DNA from: Qipengyuania psychrotolerans
Lineage (GTDB): Bacteria; Pseudomonadota; Alphaproteobacteria; Sphingomonadales; Sphingomonadaceae
DNA: 64,000 bases
Direction of reading: 5' to 3'
Assembly (NCBI RefSeq): GCF_019711355.1
Contig: NZ_CP081297.1
Coordinates: 1,364,001 to 1,428,000 of the forward strand
Shown in pieces: positions 31,202-39,977 of the stretch. A program made the position numbers and the translations under genes. The notes below the pieces were generated by a model, which saw nothing but the letters and a program-made list of their open reading frames with translations, had not been told where the DNA came from and made no database searches. Numbering within the stretch: the stretch's first letter is position 1; each line of letters opens with the position of its first letter.

Positions 31202-32641
31202 TCAACCTGCCGAAACTTCCAGGAACCCGGGCACAGGACCGTTCCATTCACCCGGATCAGAGGATTCGCCTTTCGCAGCGCCCTTGTGGGGCTTTTTCGG
31301 ACGTTCCACCTTCTGAGGTTGCGCCTTTTCTGCGGCCTTCCTGGCTGGCTTGGGCCTGGGCTCCGACTTTTCCTCGGACTTTGACGGGGCCTCGGACACC
31401 GACTGGGCCTCCGCCTTGGACTCTTCTACCGGCTTGCGCGGCTTGCGCTCGCCCCTAGCTTTGCGCTCGGGCTTTTCGCTGGCGTCCTTCTTGCTTGCCG
31501 CAGGATCGATCAGTTCGACGCGGACGTCGCTCTTTCCGAACACCGGTATCTTGCTGCCGGTCAGCTTTTCGACGTTTGCAATGGCTTCGGCGTCCTCATT
31601 CGATACGAATGTAAATGCGCGGCCCTTGGCGCCTGCCCTGCCCGTACGGCCAATGCGGTGCACATAATCGTCGGGATGCCAGGGCGTGTCGAAATTGAAT
31701 ACGTGGCTCACGCCTTTAACGTCGAGACCGCGTGCGGCAACGTCACTGGCGACAAGGATATTCACCTCGCCAGCCTTGAACCGATCAAGCTCCTTGATGC
31801 GGCTCGACTGATCCATGTCACCGTGGATTTCGCTGCTCGAGAAACCGTGTTGCTGCAGGCTCTTGTTGAGCTCACGCACCGTGGTTTTGCGGTTGGCGAA
31901 AATGATCGCCGTTTCGACATGATCGTTCTTAAGCAACCAGCGAAGCGTCTCACGCTTCTGACGGCTTTGAACCGGGATCTTGAAGGCGGTGATGTCCTTG
32001 TTGGTCGTCGCCGCACGGCTGACCTCGATCCGCTTGGGATTCTGGAGGAATTTCTTGGCCAGCTTTTCGATTGGCGGCGGCATCGTCGCCGAGAACAGCA
32101 TGGTCTGCCGTGTTTCGGGCAATTTGGAACAGATGAACTCGATATCCGGGATGAAGCCCATGTCGAGCATCCGGTCCGCTTCGTCGATAACCAGCAATTC
32201 GCAGCCGTTGAGCAGGATCTTGCCACGCTCGAACAGGTCCATCAGGCGGCCCGGCGTCGCGATAAGCACGTCCACGCCTTCGTTCAGAGCCTTGACCTGG
32301 TCGCCCATCTGCACGCCGCCAATCAGCAGCGCCAGTTTGAGATCGTGATTCTTGCCATACTTCTCGAAGTTTTCAGCAACCTGCGCAGCAAGTTCGCGCG
32401 TAGGCGCCAAGATCAGCGAGCGCGGCATGAGCGCACGGCGCCGACCACTGGCCATGACGTCAATCATCGGAAGAACGAAACTGGCGGTTTTACCTGTACC
32501 CGTCTGAGCAATCCCGATGATGTCTTTCATCATCAGGATAGGCGGAATGGCCTGCGCCTGGATAGGCGTGGGTTCGCTATAGCCGGCGTCTGCAACGGCT
32601 TTAAGCAGGTCAGGTGAAAGGCCGAGATCGGCGAAGTTCAT
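31202..32641 (-). CDS. DEAD-box RNA helicase, RhlE-like
   Basis: The 479-residue ATP-dependent RNA helicase starts MNFADLGLSPDLL at 32641. It has Q-motif PTPIQAQAIPP, Walker A AQTGTGKT (45-52), PTRELAAQV, DEAD at 153-156, SAT and the C-terminal motifs ARGLDVKGVSHV and HRIGRTGRAG. The last 100 residues are Lys/Arg/Glu/Pro-rich and disordered, as in RhlE and other cold-shock or ribosome-assembly helicases. A codon at 32698 would add 19 residues before the Q-motif and is less likely. Confidence 0.93.
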   Translation of the reverse strand: MNFADLGLSPDLLKAVADAGYSEPTPIQAQAIPPILMMKDIIGIAQTGTGKTASFVLPMIDVMASGRRRALMPRSLILAPTRELAAQVAENFEKYGKNHDLKLALLIGGVQMGDQVKALNEGVDVLIATPGRLMDLFERGKILLNGCELLVIDEADRMLDMGFIPDIEFICSKLPETRQTMLFSATMPPPIEKLAKKFLQNPKRIEVSRAATTNKDITAFKIPVQSRQKRETLRWLLKNDHVETAIIFANRKTTVRELNKSLQQHGFSSSEIHGDMDQSSRIKELDRFKAGEVNILVASDVAARGLDVKGVSHVFNFDTPWHPDDYVHRIGRTGRAGAKGRAFTFVSNEDAEAIANVEKLTGSKIPVFGKSDVRVELIDPAASKKDASEKPERKARGERKPRKPVEESKAEAQSVSEAPSKSEEKSEPRPKPARKAAEKAQPQKVERPKKPHKGAAKGESSDPGEWNGPVPGFLEVSAG

Positions 32642-32753
32642 GCGGCTGTCGAGTGCCCCCGGATTTGCGGAAAAGTGAAAAGGGCGCAAATTGCACACTC
32701 TTTCAGGTGCGCGCCTTTGCGCTTTTAGGCCGATTAGTCAAGAAAAAGCGGCC

Positions 32754-33344
32754 TCAACCCTCGGTTTCGAGCACCATTTGGCGTAGCCGAGTGATCTGGC
32801 ACTTTGCCCCCGAACGACTCTGTACGAGGTCACGCTTGATACACAGGTTCCCATCTTTCGATGGCTCCATATAAAAACCGCGGTTGAAGCTGCGCGGGCT
32901 GCAGCCCTTTTCAAGCTCTGCAGACAAGACCTGGCGGTTCTTGAGGAACAACATCAGGCGGTCACCGCTGGCGGCAACTCCGCCGATCCGACTGGCATCG
33001 ATGCATTTCCCGAATGAACGCTCAACCAGCCGCGCCGGCTCTGTATCGCGGGTTTCGGCCATCATGCTTTGCCTGACAGGGCCGCGCGCGGGAGAGACGC
33101 GCAAGATAACCCGCCCTTCGATCCGGACCTGTCGTTCGATTGCGGGCCCTACGCCCTCAAACAGCGGAGCCCATCCAGGCGCGTCGCTTGAAAGCGGCAG
33201 AGGCGAGACGCCGCGATTGTTGTCGCGAGACTGCTGCGCAACCTGCGCTTCACAGATCCCGTCCGCCTTGGGCAATGCATTCTCCTGGCCGCCATGAGAC
33301 AACAGGAGCGCAATCGGCGCAGTCAGGGCGAACAGGCTGAACAT
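32754..33344 (-). CDS. Hypothetical exported protein
   Basis: From the ATG at 33344 the product is 196 residues. It starts with a short hydrophobic segment (MFSLFALTAPIALLL) that could be a signal peptide or an anchor. The mature part has five scattered cysteines (in GICEAQ, GKCIDA, KGCSPRS, NLCIKRD and AKCQITR), suggesting disulfides outside the cytoplasm. I recognise no domain. Longer in-frame starts to 33560 would run into the divergent oxidase gene. It is upstream of rhlE in the same direction, with 112 bases between. Confidence 0.6.
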   Translation of the reverse strand: MFSLFALTAPIALLLSHGGQENALPKADGICEAQVAQQSRDNNRGVSPLPLSSDAPGWAPLFEGVGPAIERQVRIEGRVILRVSPARGPVRQSMMAETRDTEPARLVERSFGKCIDASRIGGVAASGDRLMLFLKNRQVLSAELEKGCSPRSFNRGFYMEPSKDGNLCIKRDLVQSRSGAKCQITRLRQMVLETEG

Positions 33345-33483
33345 CGGGGCTTTTTCAAGTTCCTCGTATTCGCGCCGAAGGAATTCAGCGCGTGTTTGTT
33401 GCACTGCCTCCCGACAATTGAATATCGGCTTAATTGGATTGCGCCGGATAGCAAGAGGTGGCCATTTGCCTATCCAGTGTGGC

Positions 33484-34944
33484 ATGGATGCATCGATGAA
33501 TTCAGACCTTGGGAAATTCGCCAGTGAGGCGGCCGATCTGCTTGGGACACGCGGCTTCACCTGCGATCCCGAACTGCTTGATCCGTGGCTGACGGACTGG
33601 CGTGGACGCTATCATGGGAAAGCAGTTGGACTTGCCTCGCCTGTGAGCACTTCGGAAGTCGCTGCAATAGTGGAATTGTGCGGCGTGCACGGAATCCCCA
33701 TCGTACCCCAAGGCGGAAACAGCGGCATGTCTGGCGGCGCGACACCCGACAGCAGCGGCGATGCGCTGATATTGTCGCTCCGGCGCATGAATGGGGTACG
33801 GCAACTCGATACGAGCGCCATGCAAGTGACCTGCGATGCCGGGGTCGTCCTGCAGACCCTGCACGAGGCAGCGGCGAAGCACCGCTTGCGCTTTCCGCTC
33901 ACATTGGGCGGCAAGGGTTCTGCGACGATTGGCGGCCTCATATCCACCAATGCGGGTGGAACGCAGGTCCTTCGGCATGGCACGATGCGCGCGCAGGTAC
34001 TCGGCCTCGAAGCGGTGATGGCGGATGGCTCGGTGCTCGATACGCTCACTCCGCTCAAGAAGGACAATCGCGGGTTCGATCTCAAGCAGCTGCTGATCGG
34101 GTCCGAGGGGACGCTGGGAATTGTCACAGCAGCCACCTTGCGCCTGCTTCCGGAGACCAGTGATCGCCTGGTTATTTGGGCCGGCCTGCCGAGCCTCCAG
34201 CACGCGCGGCGACTGCTCCTGCATTGCGACAAGATTGCCGGTGATGCTCTCGAAGGTTTCGAAGTTATGCCCGCGCACTGTCTGACGGCGGTGTTGGACC
34301 ACTTGCCCGATGCCCGGTCGCCATTGGCGCAGCAGCACGAGTGGAATGTCTTGATCGAACTGGTAGCCGCCGGAAACGGTGAAGACCTGCAAGCTCTTGC
34401 CGAAAACATGCTCACCGAAGCGTCCGAACAGGAATTCCTCGATGACGCGGTGATCTCAGCGAACGAGGCGCAAGCCGATACCTTCTGGCTTCTGCGCGAT
34501 TCCATTTCCGCAGCCGAGCGGGCAATCGGTCCGGCGATGCAGCACGATATTTCAGTCCCGGTGGCGAAAATGCCCGACTTTGTAGAGACATCCTCGCCCC
34601 AGATAGAGAAACGCTTTCCGGGTACCCAGGTCGCTGCGTTCGGCCATCTCGGAGACGGCAATGTACATTTCCACGTCCTTGCACCGAAGGGTGCCAAACG
34701 CGGCGAATGGGAACTTGCCGAGGGCAAGGACATCAGCGCCTTTGTCCATGACCTGGTGACACAATGGGGCGGATCGATCAGTGCCGAGCACGGGATTGGC
34801 CAGATGAAACGCGATGAATTGGGCCGTCTCGGCGATCCCGCGGCGCTCGCTATCATGCGTTCAGTCAAACAAGCGCTAGACCCGCGGGGATTACTCAATC
34901 CCGGCAAACTCGTGCCGCTTGCGAAAACGGACGTGACAGCTTAA
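33484..34944 (+). CDS. FAD-linked D-2-hydroxyacid dehydrogenase / glycolate oxidase-like protein
   Basis: The product (486 residues from 33484) belongs to the FAD-binding PCMH/GlcD family. The FAD domain shows VPQGGNSGMSGGATPD, GGKGSATIGGLISTNAGGTQVLRHG and LLIGSEGTLGIVT. The cap domain has GHLGDGNVHFHV and AEHGIGQMKR, typical of D-2-hydroxyglutarate or D-lactate dehydrogenases. The substrate is not certain; the metal-binding histidines in GDGNVHFH favour D-2-hydroxyglutarate. The start could also be 33496. It is divergent from the exported-protein gene and is followed by sapC after 84 bases. Confidence 0.9.
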   Translation: MDASMNSDLGKFASEAADLLGTRGFTCDPELLDPWLTDWRGRYHGKAVGLASPVSTSEVAAIVELCGVHGIPIVPQGGNSGMSGGATPDSSGDALILSLRRMNGVRQLDTSAMQVTCDAGVVLQTLHEAAAKHRLRFPLTLGGKGSATIGGLISTNAGGTQVLRHGTMRAQVLGLEAVMADGSVLDTLTPLKKDNRGFDLKQLLIGSEGTLGIVTAATLRLLPETSDRLVIWAGLPSLQHARRLLLHCDKIAGDALEGFEVMPAHCLTAVLDHLPDARSPLAQQHEWNVLIELVAAGNGEDLQALAENMLTEASEQEFLDDAVISANEAQADTFWLLRDSISAAERAIGPAMQHDISVPVAKMPDFVETSSPQIEKRFPGTQVAAFGHLGDGNVHFHVLAPKGAKRGEWELAEGKDISAFVHDLVTQWGGSISAEHGIGQMKRDELGRLGDPAALAIMRSVKQALDPRGLLNPGKLVPLAKTDVTA

Positions 34945-35028
34945 GGCGCGCAGCCAAGGGCGCGTGCCGGTTCCCAGGGACCAAAGTGCCTTATCCCAAA
35001 ACGACTAAATCGACTTCGGAGACAAGAC

Positions 35029-35817
35029 ATGGCGAGCGCGCCGCAGCAGCCTCAACTGCCCCTATTTTTCAACGACCTGATGCCCCTCAACAGCCGTGAT
35101 CACGCGAACTACAAGTCGCGAACTCTCGAAACTGCTCCGTGGCTGGCGAAGGCTCACGCAATTCCCCTGACCGTGGACGAATTTGTCCAGGCCCAGCGCA
35201 ATTTCCCCATCGTCTTCTCGACCGGTGAAAACCCGCTTCCGCTCGCTCTGATGGGCCTCAACGAAGGCTTCAACACCTTCGTCGATAAGGACGGCAAGGT
35301 TTCTGACCCCGTCTACATCCCGGCTTACATCCGCCGCTATCCTTTCATGCTGGCCAAGCTCCAGCAGGATACCGATCAGCTGTCGCTTTGCTTCGATCCG
35401 ACCAGCGATGCGGTTGGCGAATTCGACGAAGGTCGCCCGCTGTTCGAAAATGGCGAAAGCAGTGAAGCAACCAAGCAGATCCTCGAATTCTGCCAGAACT
35501 TCGAAGCTGCTGCTCAGCGCACACAGGCATTCCTCCAGCAGATCAAGGAAGCCGACCTCCTCATGGACGGTGAAGTCACGATCCAGACCGATGGCGATGA
35601 CAAGCCTTTCGTGTATCGCGGTTTTGGCATGATCAACCAGGAAAAGCTTCAGGCACTGTCCGACGAGAAGGTTGCTGAATTCAACAAGAGCGGCCTGATG
35701 ATGCTGATCCACGCGCACATGTTCTCGCTCGACAACATGCGTACGATCTTCTCGCGTCAGATTCAGCAGGGCTGGAAACCAGCTCCGCTTGCGACTGATG
35801 GCGCAGCAAACGCATAA
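35029..35817 (+). CDS. SapC family protein
   Basis: The 262-residue protein matches the SapC family named after Campylobacter S-layer loci and widespread in sphingomonads, where genes lie near TonB receptors. Features are FNDLMPLNSRDHANYKSR, AHAIPLTVDEFVQAQRNFPI, ALMGLNEGFNTFVDKDG and YIPAYIRRYPF. No signal peptide is visible, so it is probably cytoplasmic despite the surface-layer label. Its function is unknown. GGAGACAAGAC precedes the ATG. The M48 protease gene starts just after it. Confidence 0.9.
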   Translation: MASAPQQPQLPLFFNDLMPLNSRDHANYKSRTLETAPWLAKAHAIPLTVDEFVQAQRNFPIVFSTGENPLPLALMGLNEGFNTFVDKDGKVSDPVYIPAYIRRYPFMLAKLQQDTDQLSLCFDPTSDAVGEFDEGRPLFENGESSEATKQILEFCQNFEAAAQRTQAFLQQIKEADLLMDGEVTIQTDGDDKPFVYRGFGMINQEKLQALSDEKVAEFNKSGLMMLIHAHMFSLDNMRTIFSRQIQQGWKPAPLATDGAANA

Positions 35818-35824
35818 TCCAATT

Positions 35825-36856
35825 ATGCGCAGGGCAACTTTGACCCGGCACAAACTCGAATTTTCGTGGCCGGGAGCGGTTGGCGCTCTCGGCCACGTGC
35901 TTTTGTGCGCTTCGGCTTTGCTTTTTAGCGGTTTTGCCTCGTCAGCGTCTGCTGGCGAAACGCAAGCCACGTCGCTGGAAACCTTCCAGAAAAAAGAAGA
36001 CCTGCTCTACCGGACCGGATTCCGATTATCCCGGAGCAATGCGGAGTTTTGCAGTCGCCGAGAAAACTCTCTGGGCATCCTTATTCATGATGCCAGAGCC
36101 TACTGGAACCCTGAGGCTATCCGCTCCATTTTCAATCTTTCGGGAGATATCGGCGTACAGTCAGTCGCAGAAGGCTCACCTGCTGAAGGCGCGGGGTTAG
36201 CTCAGAACGATACCCTTATCGCCGTGAACGGTGTCTTGTTGGCGGACTTGCCAGTGAAGACGAAGGACGACTGGACAAGAGCGACCGCGATCGGGTCTTT
36301 GCTGAAGGGTTCCGCTGCTCGCTCCAGCGTTAGTGTCTCATGGATCGCGGGCAGCGGTGAATTCGTCAGCGCAAATATCGAACCTTTGCCCGTTTGCCTT
36401 TCAAGCTTCGAGTTGCTCAGTGGGAATGACGATGCAGCGGCCGATGGAACCCGCGTGCTCGTCGGAGAGAGATTGCCGGCCTTCGACTATCCCATCGACG
36501 AGTTCGCTGCCGTTCTTGCTCACGAGATGGCACACAACATTCTTGGTCATCTGGAGATGCGCGAGACAAAGAAGAATCGCCAATCAATAGTGCGCCAGAC
36601 GGAACGTGAAGCTGATCGCCTGATGCCATGGTTGCTTGCCAATGCGGGCTATGATCCAACAGCGGCGGTCCGCATGATGGAGCGTTGGGGTCCGCGGCAT
36701 GCCGGCGGCCTGTTCCGCAAGCGAACGCATGATGGATGGGATGAGCGCAGAGACATCATCGAAGCTGAAGTTTCACTGATCCAGAAATCGAGGACTATGC
36801 GCCCTGATCGCTCTGCCGACTGGTTGACACAATTCAATCTTGAGCTAGCGCGCTGA
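35825..36856 (+). CDS. M48-type metalloprotease with PDZ-like domain
   Basis: The 343-residue precursor has a signal region (about residues 20-43, ending SSASA). A PDZ-like stretch follows at about 105-188 (SVAEGSPAEGAGLAQNDTLIAVNG), then a zinc-protease core with HEMAH at 233-237 and the likely third ligand Glu260 in EREAD. The HExxH...ExxAD layout is that of M48 peptidases such as BepA/HtpX, here with the PDZ part first. It should be periplasmic. The start is uncertain; 35798 is also in frame and would overlap sapC. Confidence 0.8.
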   Translation: MRRATLTRHKLEFSWPGAVGALGHVLLCASALLFSGFASSASAGETQATSLETFQKKEDLLYRTGFRLSRSNAEFCSRRENSLGILIHDARAYWNPEAIRSIFNLSGDIGVQSVAEGSPAEGAGLAQNDTLIAVNGVLLADLPVKTKDDWTRATAIGSLLKGSAARSSVSVSWIAGSGEFVSANIEPLPVCLSSFELLSGNDDAAADGTRVLVGERLPAFDYPIDEFAAVLAHEMAHNILGHLEMRETKKNRQSIVRQTEREADRLMPWLLANAGYDPTAAVRMMERWGPRHAGGLFRKRTHDGWDERRDIIEAEVSLIQKSRTMRPDRSADWLTQFNLELAR

Positions 36857-36958
36857 TAGCATAAGGCCGACCGTTGTCAGAGATTGGCGAGTGCTTCCCC
36901 TATTGCGGGGGTACGATCTTTCGCGCTCGCAAGATATTCAAAATATTCGGAGAATTCT

Positions 36959-37996
36959 GTGCCAAGCATTACCCCTGTCGTTCTGTGTGGAGGTAGCGGG
37001 ACTCGTCTTTGGCCACGCAGCCGTGCGACCAAGCCCAAACCGTTTATCCCGTTGCTGGGAAAGACGACGCTCTATCAGGAGACTCTACGCCGGTGCTCGG
37101 ACCGGACGATTTTCACGAGACCGGTAGTCGTGGTGGGGGAACAACATCTTGAACATGCTGTACCGCAAGCGGGCAGCGTCGCACCCGATGCGCAGTTCAT
37201 AGTCGAACCCGTGGGGCGCAACACTGCGCCCGCAATCGCGCTGGCTGCTCTTACGCTAGATCCGGACGCGATAATGCTGGTTTGCCCAAGCGATCATCAT
37301 ATTCTTGATACCGAGGCATTCAAGCGCGCGGCACAGGCCGCCGCCAAACTTGCCAGTGATGACTGGCTGGTGGCGTTTGGCATTTTAGCCACCGCACCGG
37401 AGACGGGCTACGGATATCTTCACCGTGGGGATAGGATCGGCGAAGGCTTTAATATCCAAAGCTTCGTCGAGAAGCCTGATCTACCAACTGCGATCGGATT
37501 CCTCGAGGACGGAAGTTATGCTTGGAACGGGGGCATCTTCGTTTTCAAAGCTGGCCGTTTTCTCGAAGAGCTGGCGCTGCATCGGCCCGAAATGGCCCGT
37601 GACACAGAACATGCCTACAAGACGGGGCTGAAAACCGACGGGGCTCTTCGACCGGAAGCGAACAGCTTTGCTGCAATCAAAGGTGAATCGGTGGACTATG
37701 CTGTTATGGAAAACACCCGAAGGGCAGCAATGGTAGATGCCTCGATGGGTTGGTCAGACATCGGCAATTGGGATGCGCTTCTTCACGAGCGCGAAAAGGA
37801 CGAAAATGGCAATGTAATCATGGGACCGGGCGAGGTTATCGGCGCGTCAGGAAGCATGATCGATAGTGACGGACCCCACGTCACAATCTTGGGTGCAGAC
37901 AACCTGGTGGTCGTGGTCGATGGTAACGACGTGCTCGTCACTGCTCGCAGCGCCGTCCAGCGCGTAGGCGAAGTCAGCCGTTGCAAAAAGAAATGA
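36959..37996 (+). CDS. Mannose-1-phosphate guanylyltransferase
   Basis: This enzyme makes GDP-mannose from mannose 1-phosphate and GTP. The 345-residue protein has the nucleotidyltransferase signature GGSGTRLWPRSRATKPKPF (from residue 11), FIVEPVGRNTAPAIALAA and LVCPSDHHI. The end is a left-handed beta-helix-type stretch. I place the start at the GTG at 36959 because GGAGA lies about six bases upstream; a TTG at 36884 would add 25 atypical residues. It overlaps manA by ATGA. There is no fused isomerase domain; that activity is the next gene. Confidence 0.92.
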   Translation: MPSITPVVLCGGSGTRLWPRSRATKPKPFIPLLGKTTLYQETLRRCSDRTIFTRPVVVVGEQHLEHAVPQAGSVAPDAQFIVEPVGRNTAPAIALAALTLDPDAIMLVCPSDHHILDTEAFKRAAQAAAKLASDDWLVAFGILATAPETGYGYLHRGDRIGEGFNIQSFVEKPDLPTAIGFLEDGSYAWNGGIFVFKAGRFLEELALHRPEMARDTEHAYKTGLKTDGALRPEANSFAAIKGESVDYAVMENTRRAAMVDASMGWSDIGNWDALLHEREKDENGNVIMGPGEVIGASGSMIDSDGPHVTILGADNLVVVVDGNDVLVTARSAVQRVGEVSRCKKK

Positions 37997-38805
37997 TCCG
38001 CAAACTACCCCGCTCTTTCGTCGACAAGGTCTGGGGCGTTGAGCGACTACCGGCCCCCTTACCTCACCCGGCAGATGGGAAAATTGGCGAAGTTTGGTTC
38101 GAGCCTCCGCCCGAAGTCAGCCAACTGCTCGTAAAATATATCTTCGCCAGCGAACGGTTGTCGGTCCAATGCCACCCCAATGACCGCCAGGCAGAAGCTA
38201 TGGGCTTGGGAAAGTGCGGTAAAAGTGAATGCTGGGTAATTCTGGACGCCGATCCTGGCGCAACCATCGCGATCGGGTTCCACGAGGAAATAACGTCCGA
38301 ACAAATGCGGCGAGCAGCCGTGGACGGTTCCATCGTCGACATGCTGGAATGGCACGAAGTACGTGCAGGGGACGCGTTTTATATTCCTGCCGGCACAGTG
38401 CATGCAATTGGAGGCGGCGTCAGTCTGATCGAAGTGCAGCAAAACAGCGATGTGACCTTTCGCCTCTTTGACTACGGGCGCCAGCGTGAACTGCATCTCG
38501 ACCGCAGCGTCGAAGTCGCGCTTACCGGTCCCTACAACAACGGCCACCGTAGCAAGATAGATGGGGACCAAGGCGTGCTCGTCGAGAGTCCGTATTTCGA
38601 TTTACGGTTCTGGCGCGCTGGTAGTCTGGCCCCATTTCCCACCCTCCGTAAAGGACCGGCCCTGGTAATTCCATTTTCCGGCGAATTCGATGTGCAAGGC
38701 GAGAAGCTGGCACCGGGGGAATGCGCAATCCACACTGGACTTTCGGCAGATGCCATTTCTGGTGACGGAGTGCTGCTGATTGCAACGCCGGTAAACGAGG
38801 ATTAA
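37993..38805 (+). CDS. manA: Mannose-6-phosphate isomerase, class I
   Basis: ManA interconverts fructose 6-phosphate and mannose 6-phosphate. The 270-residue cupin enzyme has the zinc motif SVQCHPNDRQAEAMG (QCHPND 59-64), SECWVILDADPGA, the second ligand region GDAFYIPAGTVHAIGGG and LIEVQQNSDVTFRLFDYGR. It is short compared with enteric ManA, as in many sphingomonads. Its ATG overlaps the guanylyltransferase stop by four bases. The pair gives two of the three steps to GDP-mannose; phosphomannomutase is not in the window. A TTG at 37981 is also in frame. Confidence 0.93.
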   Translation: MIRKLPRSFVDKVWGVERLPAPLPHPADGKIGEVWFEPPPEVSQLLVKYIFASERLSVQCHPNDRQAEAMGLGKCGKSECWVILDADPGATIAIGFHEEITSEQMRRAAVDGSIVDMLEWHEVRAGDAFYIPAGTVHAIGGGVSLIEVQQNSDVTFRLFDYGRQRELHLDRSVEVALTGPYNNGHRSKIDGDQGVLVESPYFDLRFWRAGSLAPFPTLRKGPALVIPFSGEFDVQGEKLAPGECAIHTGLSADAISGDGVLLIATPVNED

Positions 38806-38982
38806 GTTCGCCGGCAGCTCTGGCCAATTAGATCAAAGCGGTCGCGCCGGCTCGAAATCAAAGCGATGCAATTACGCGTTTGATCTGGCTTATTTTCTGA
38901 TCGGAGTGCGTAAGTCATTTGGAGTGAGGACCTTCGGTCAGCATTTAGACCGCGCGTCCGAACTCAATTCGAATTACTTGCT

Positions 38983-39924
38983 CTACTCCGCGGCTATCCC
39001 GACATCCGACAGGCACGACAGCCCGCTTAGAATCGCCCCGGAGATAAGTTTCGAAACATTCTCTCTACGACTAGTTGGCCGGTCCAGATCGGCATCGAGA
39101 TAGGTTGTCCTGCACACTTCGATTTGTACTGCATGGATGTTTCGGCGCGGTCGGCCGTGACGATCAAGCGTATAGCATCCGGAATAAGGTCGATTTTGTG
39201 AGACACCACGCCCGTTCGATCGAAGATTACTCGTGATCCGGTAGCTTAGTTTGCTGTCACACGAAGTGCCGAACCGATCCCCAACTACGAAATCGATCGC
39301 AACAGTGGCTTGATCCGCGCGCGCTAGAGGCGGCATTGAATGCAAGTCGATCAGTATTGAGTAGCCCCATGCATCTCGGAGCCTTTCCAATTCCGATGCC
39401 AGCTTCTGATGATAGGGGCGATGGATCCCGTCGATCCGGGCCTCAAGCCGAGAGCGCTTCAATGGTTTCTGCCATAATTCACCCACTCCTGCGAGCCTGC
39501 GCGGGATAAGGCCCAGCCCAGTGCGCGCCCGGCGAGTGACTGATGAGGCTCGCGAATTCGATTGGGATCCGCCAACGATCATGCCCCAGTCGATGTCGTC
39601 TTCCGACCGGTTCAGATCCAGCATCGCTCTGGGGGCATTGGCCACAAGCAGGCTCGCTCCGATCTGCGAAGAGATCGCTTCCGCGATCTGTTCCACGTAG
39701 CGATCCTCTAACCTCCGCTCGAATATGCGCGGATATCTCGCTTCTTCGAGCACATTGCTTGGATAGGAACGTCCCGCATGAGGGGATGCGACGAGGATCG
39801 GCACCCGCGGTTCTACGAGCGATCGATGATAGAACGCCGGGTGCCCTAAGCCTTCAATGTAGCCGCCGGTTTCAAACTGCCAATCAGCTGCCGATTCGTT
39901 CAAGGGAGGCGCCATCTCGCGCAT
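38983..39924 (-). CDS. N-formylglutamate amidohydrolase family protein
   Basis: The 313-residue protein has the amidohydrolase motifs ILVASPHAGRSYP (SPHAGR 47-52), LDLNRSEDDID (105-112) and LIDLHSMPPL (193-198), with an Arg-rich middle. Family members hydrolyse N-formyl-glutamate or related formyl amino acids. I recall such genes next to cpdR in other alphaproteobacteria. Here the RTX protease gene separates them. Codon choice looks less G+C-rich than in genes such as dnaG, which may mean relaxed or transferred DNA. Confidence 0.85.
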   Translation of the reverse strand: MREMAPPLNESAADWQFETGGYIEGLGHPAFYHRSLVEPRVPILVASPHAGRSYPSNVLEEARYPRIFERRLEDRYVEQIAEAISSQIGASLLVANAPRAMLDLNRSEDDIDWGMIVGGSQSNSRASSVTRRARTGLGLIPRRLAGVGELWQKPLKRSRLEARIDGIHRPYHQKLASELERLRDAWGYSILIDLHSMPPLARADQATVAIDFVVGDRFGTSCDSKLSYRITSNLRSNGRGVSQNRPYSGCYTLDRHGRPRRNIHAVQIEVCRTTYLDADLDRPTSRRENVSKLISGAILSGLSCLSDVGIAAE

Positions 39925-39977
39925 CTTGCGCGGAATAGCCGATCATGCAAGCAGAGCGGCGCCTCCTGTTCGCTCGA

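Noticed and set aside
33612-34907. Minus-strand open frame of 431 codons
   Set aside because: It is antisense to the FAD-linked dehydrogenase, whose motifs are unmistakable; the Ser/Arg-rich product looks like noise.
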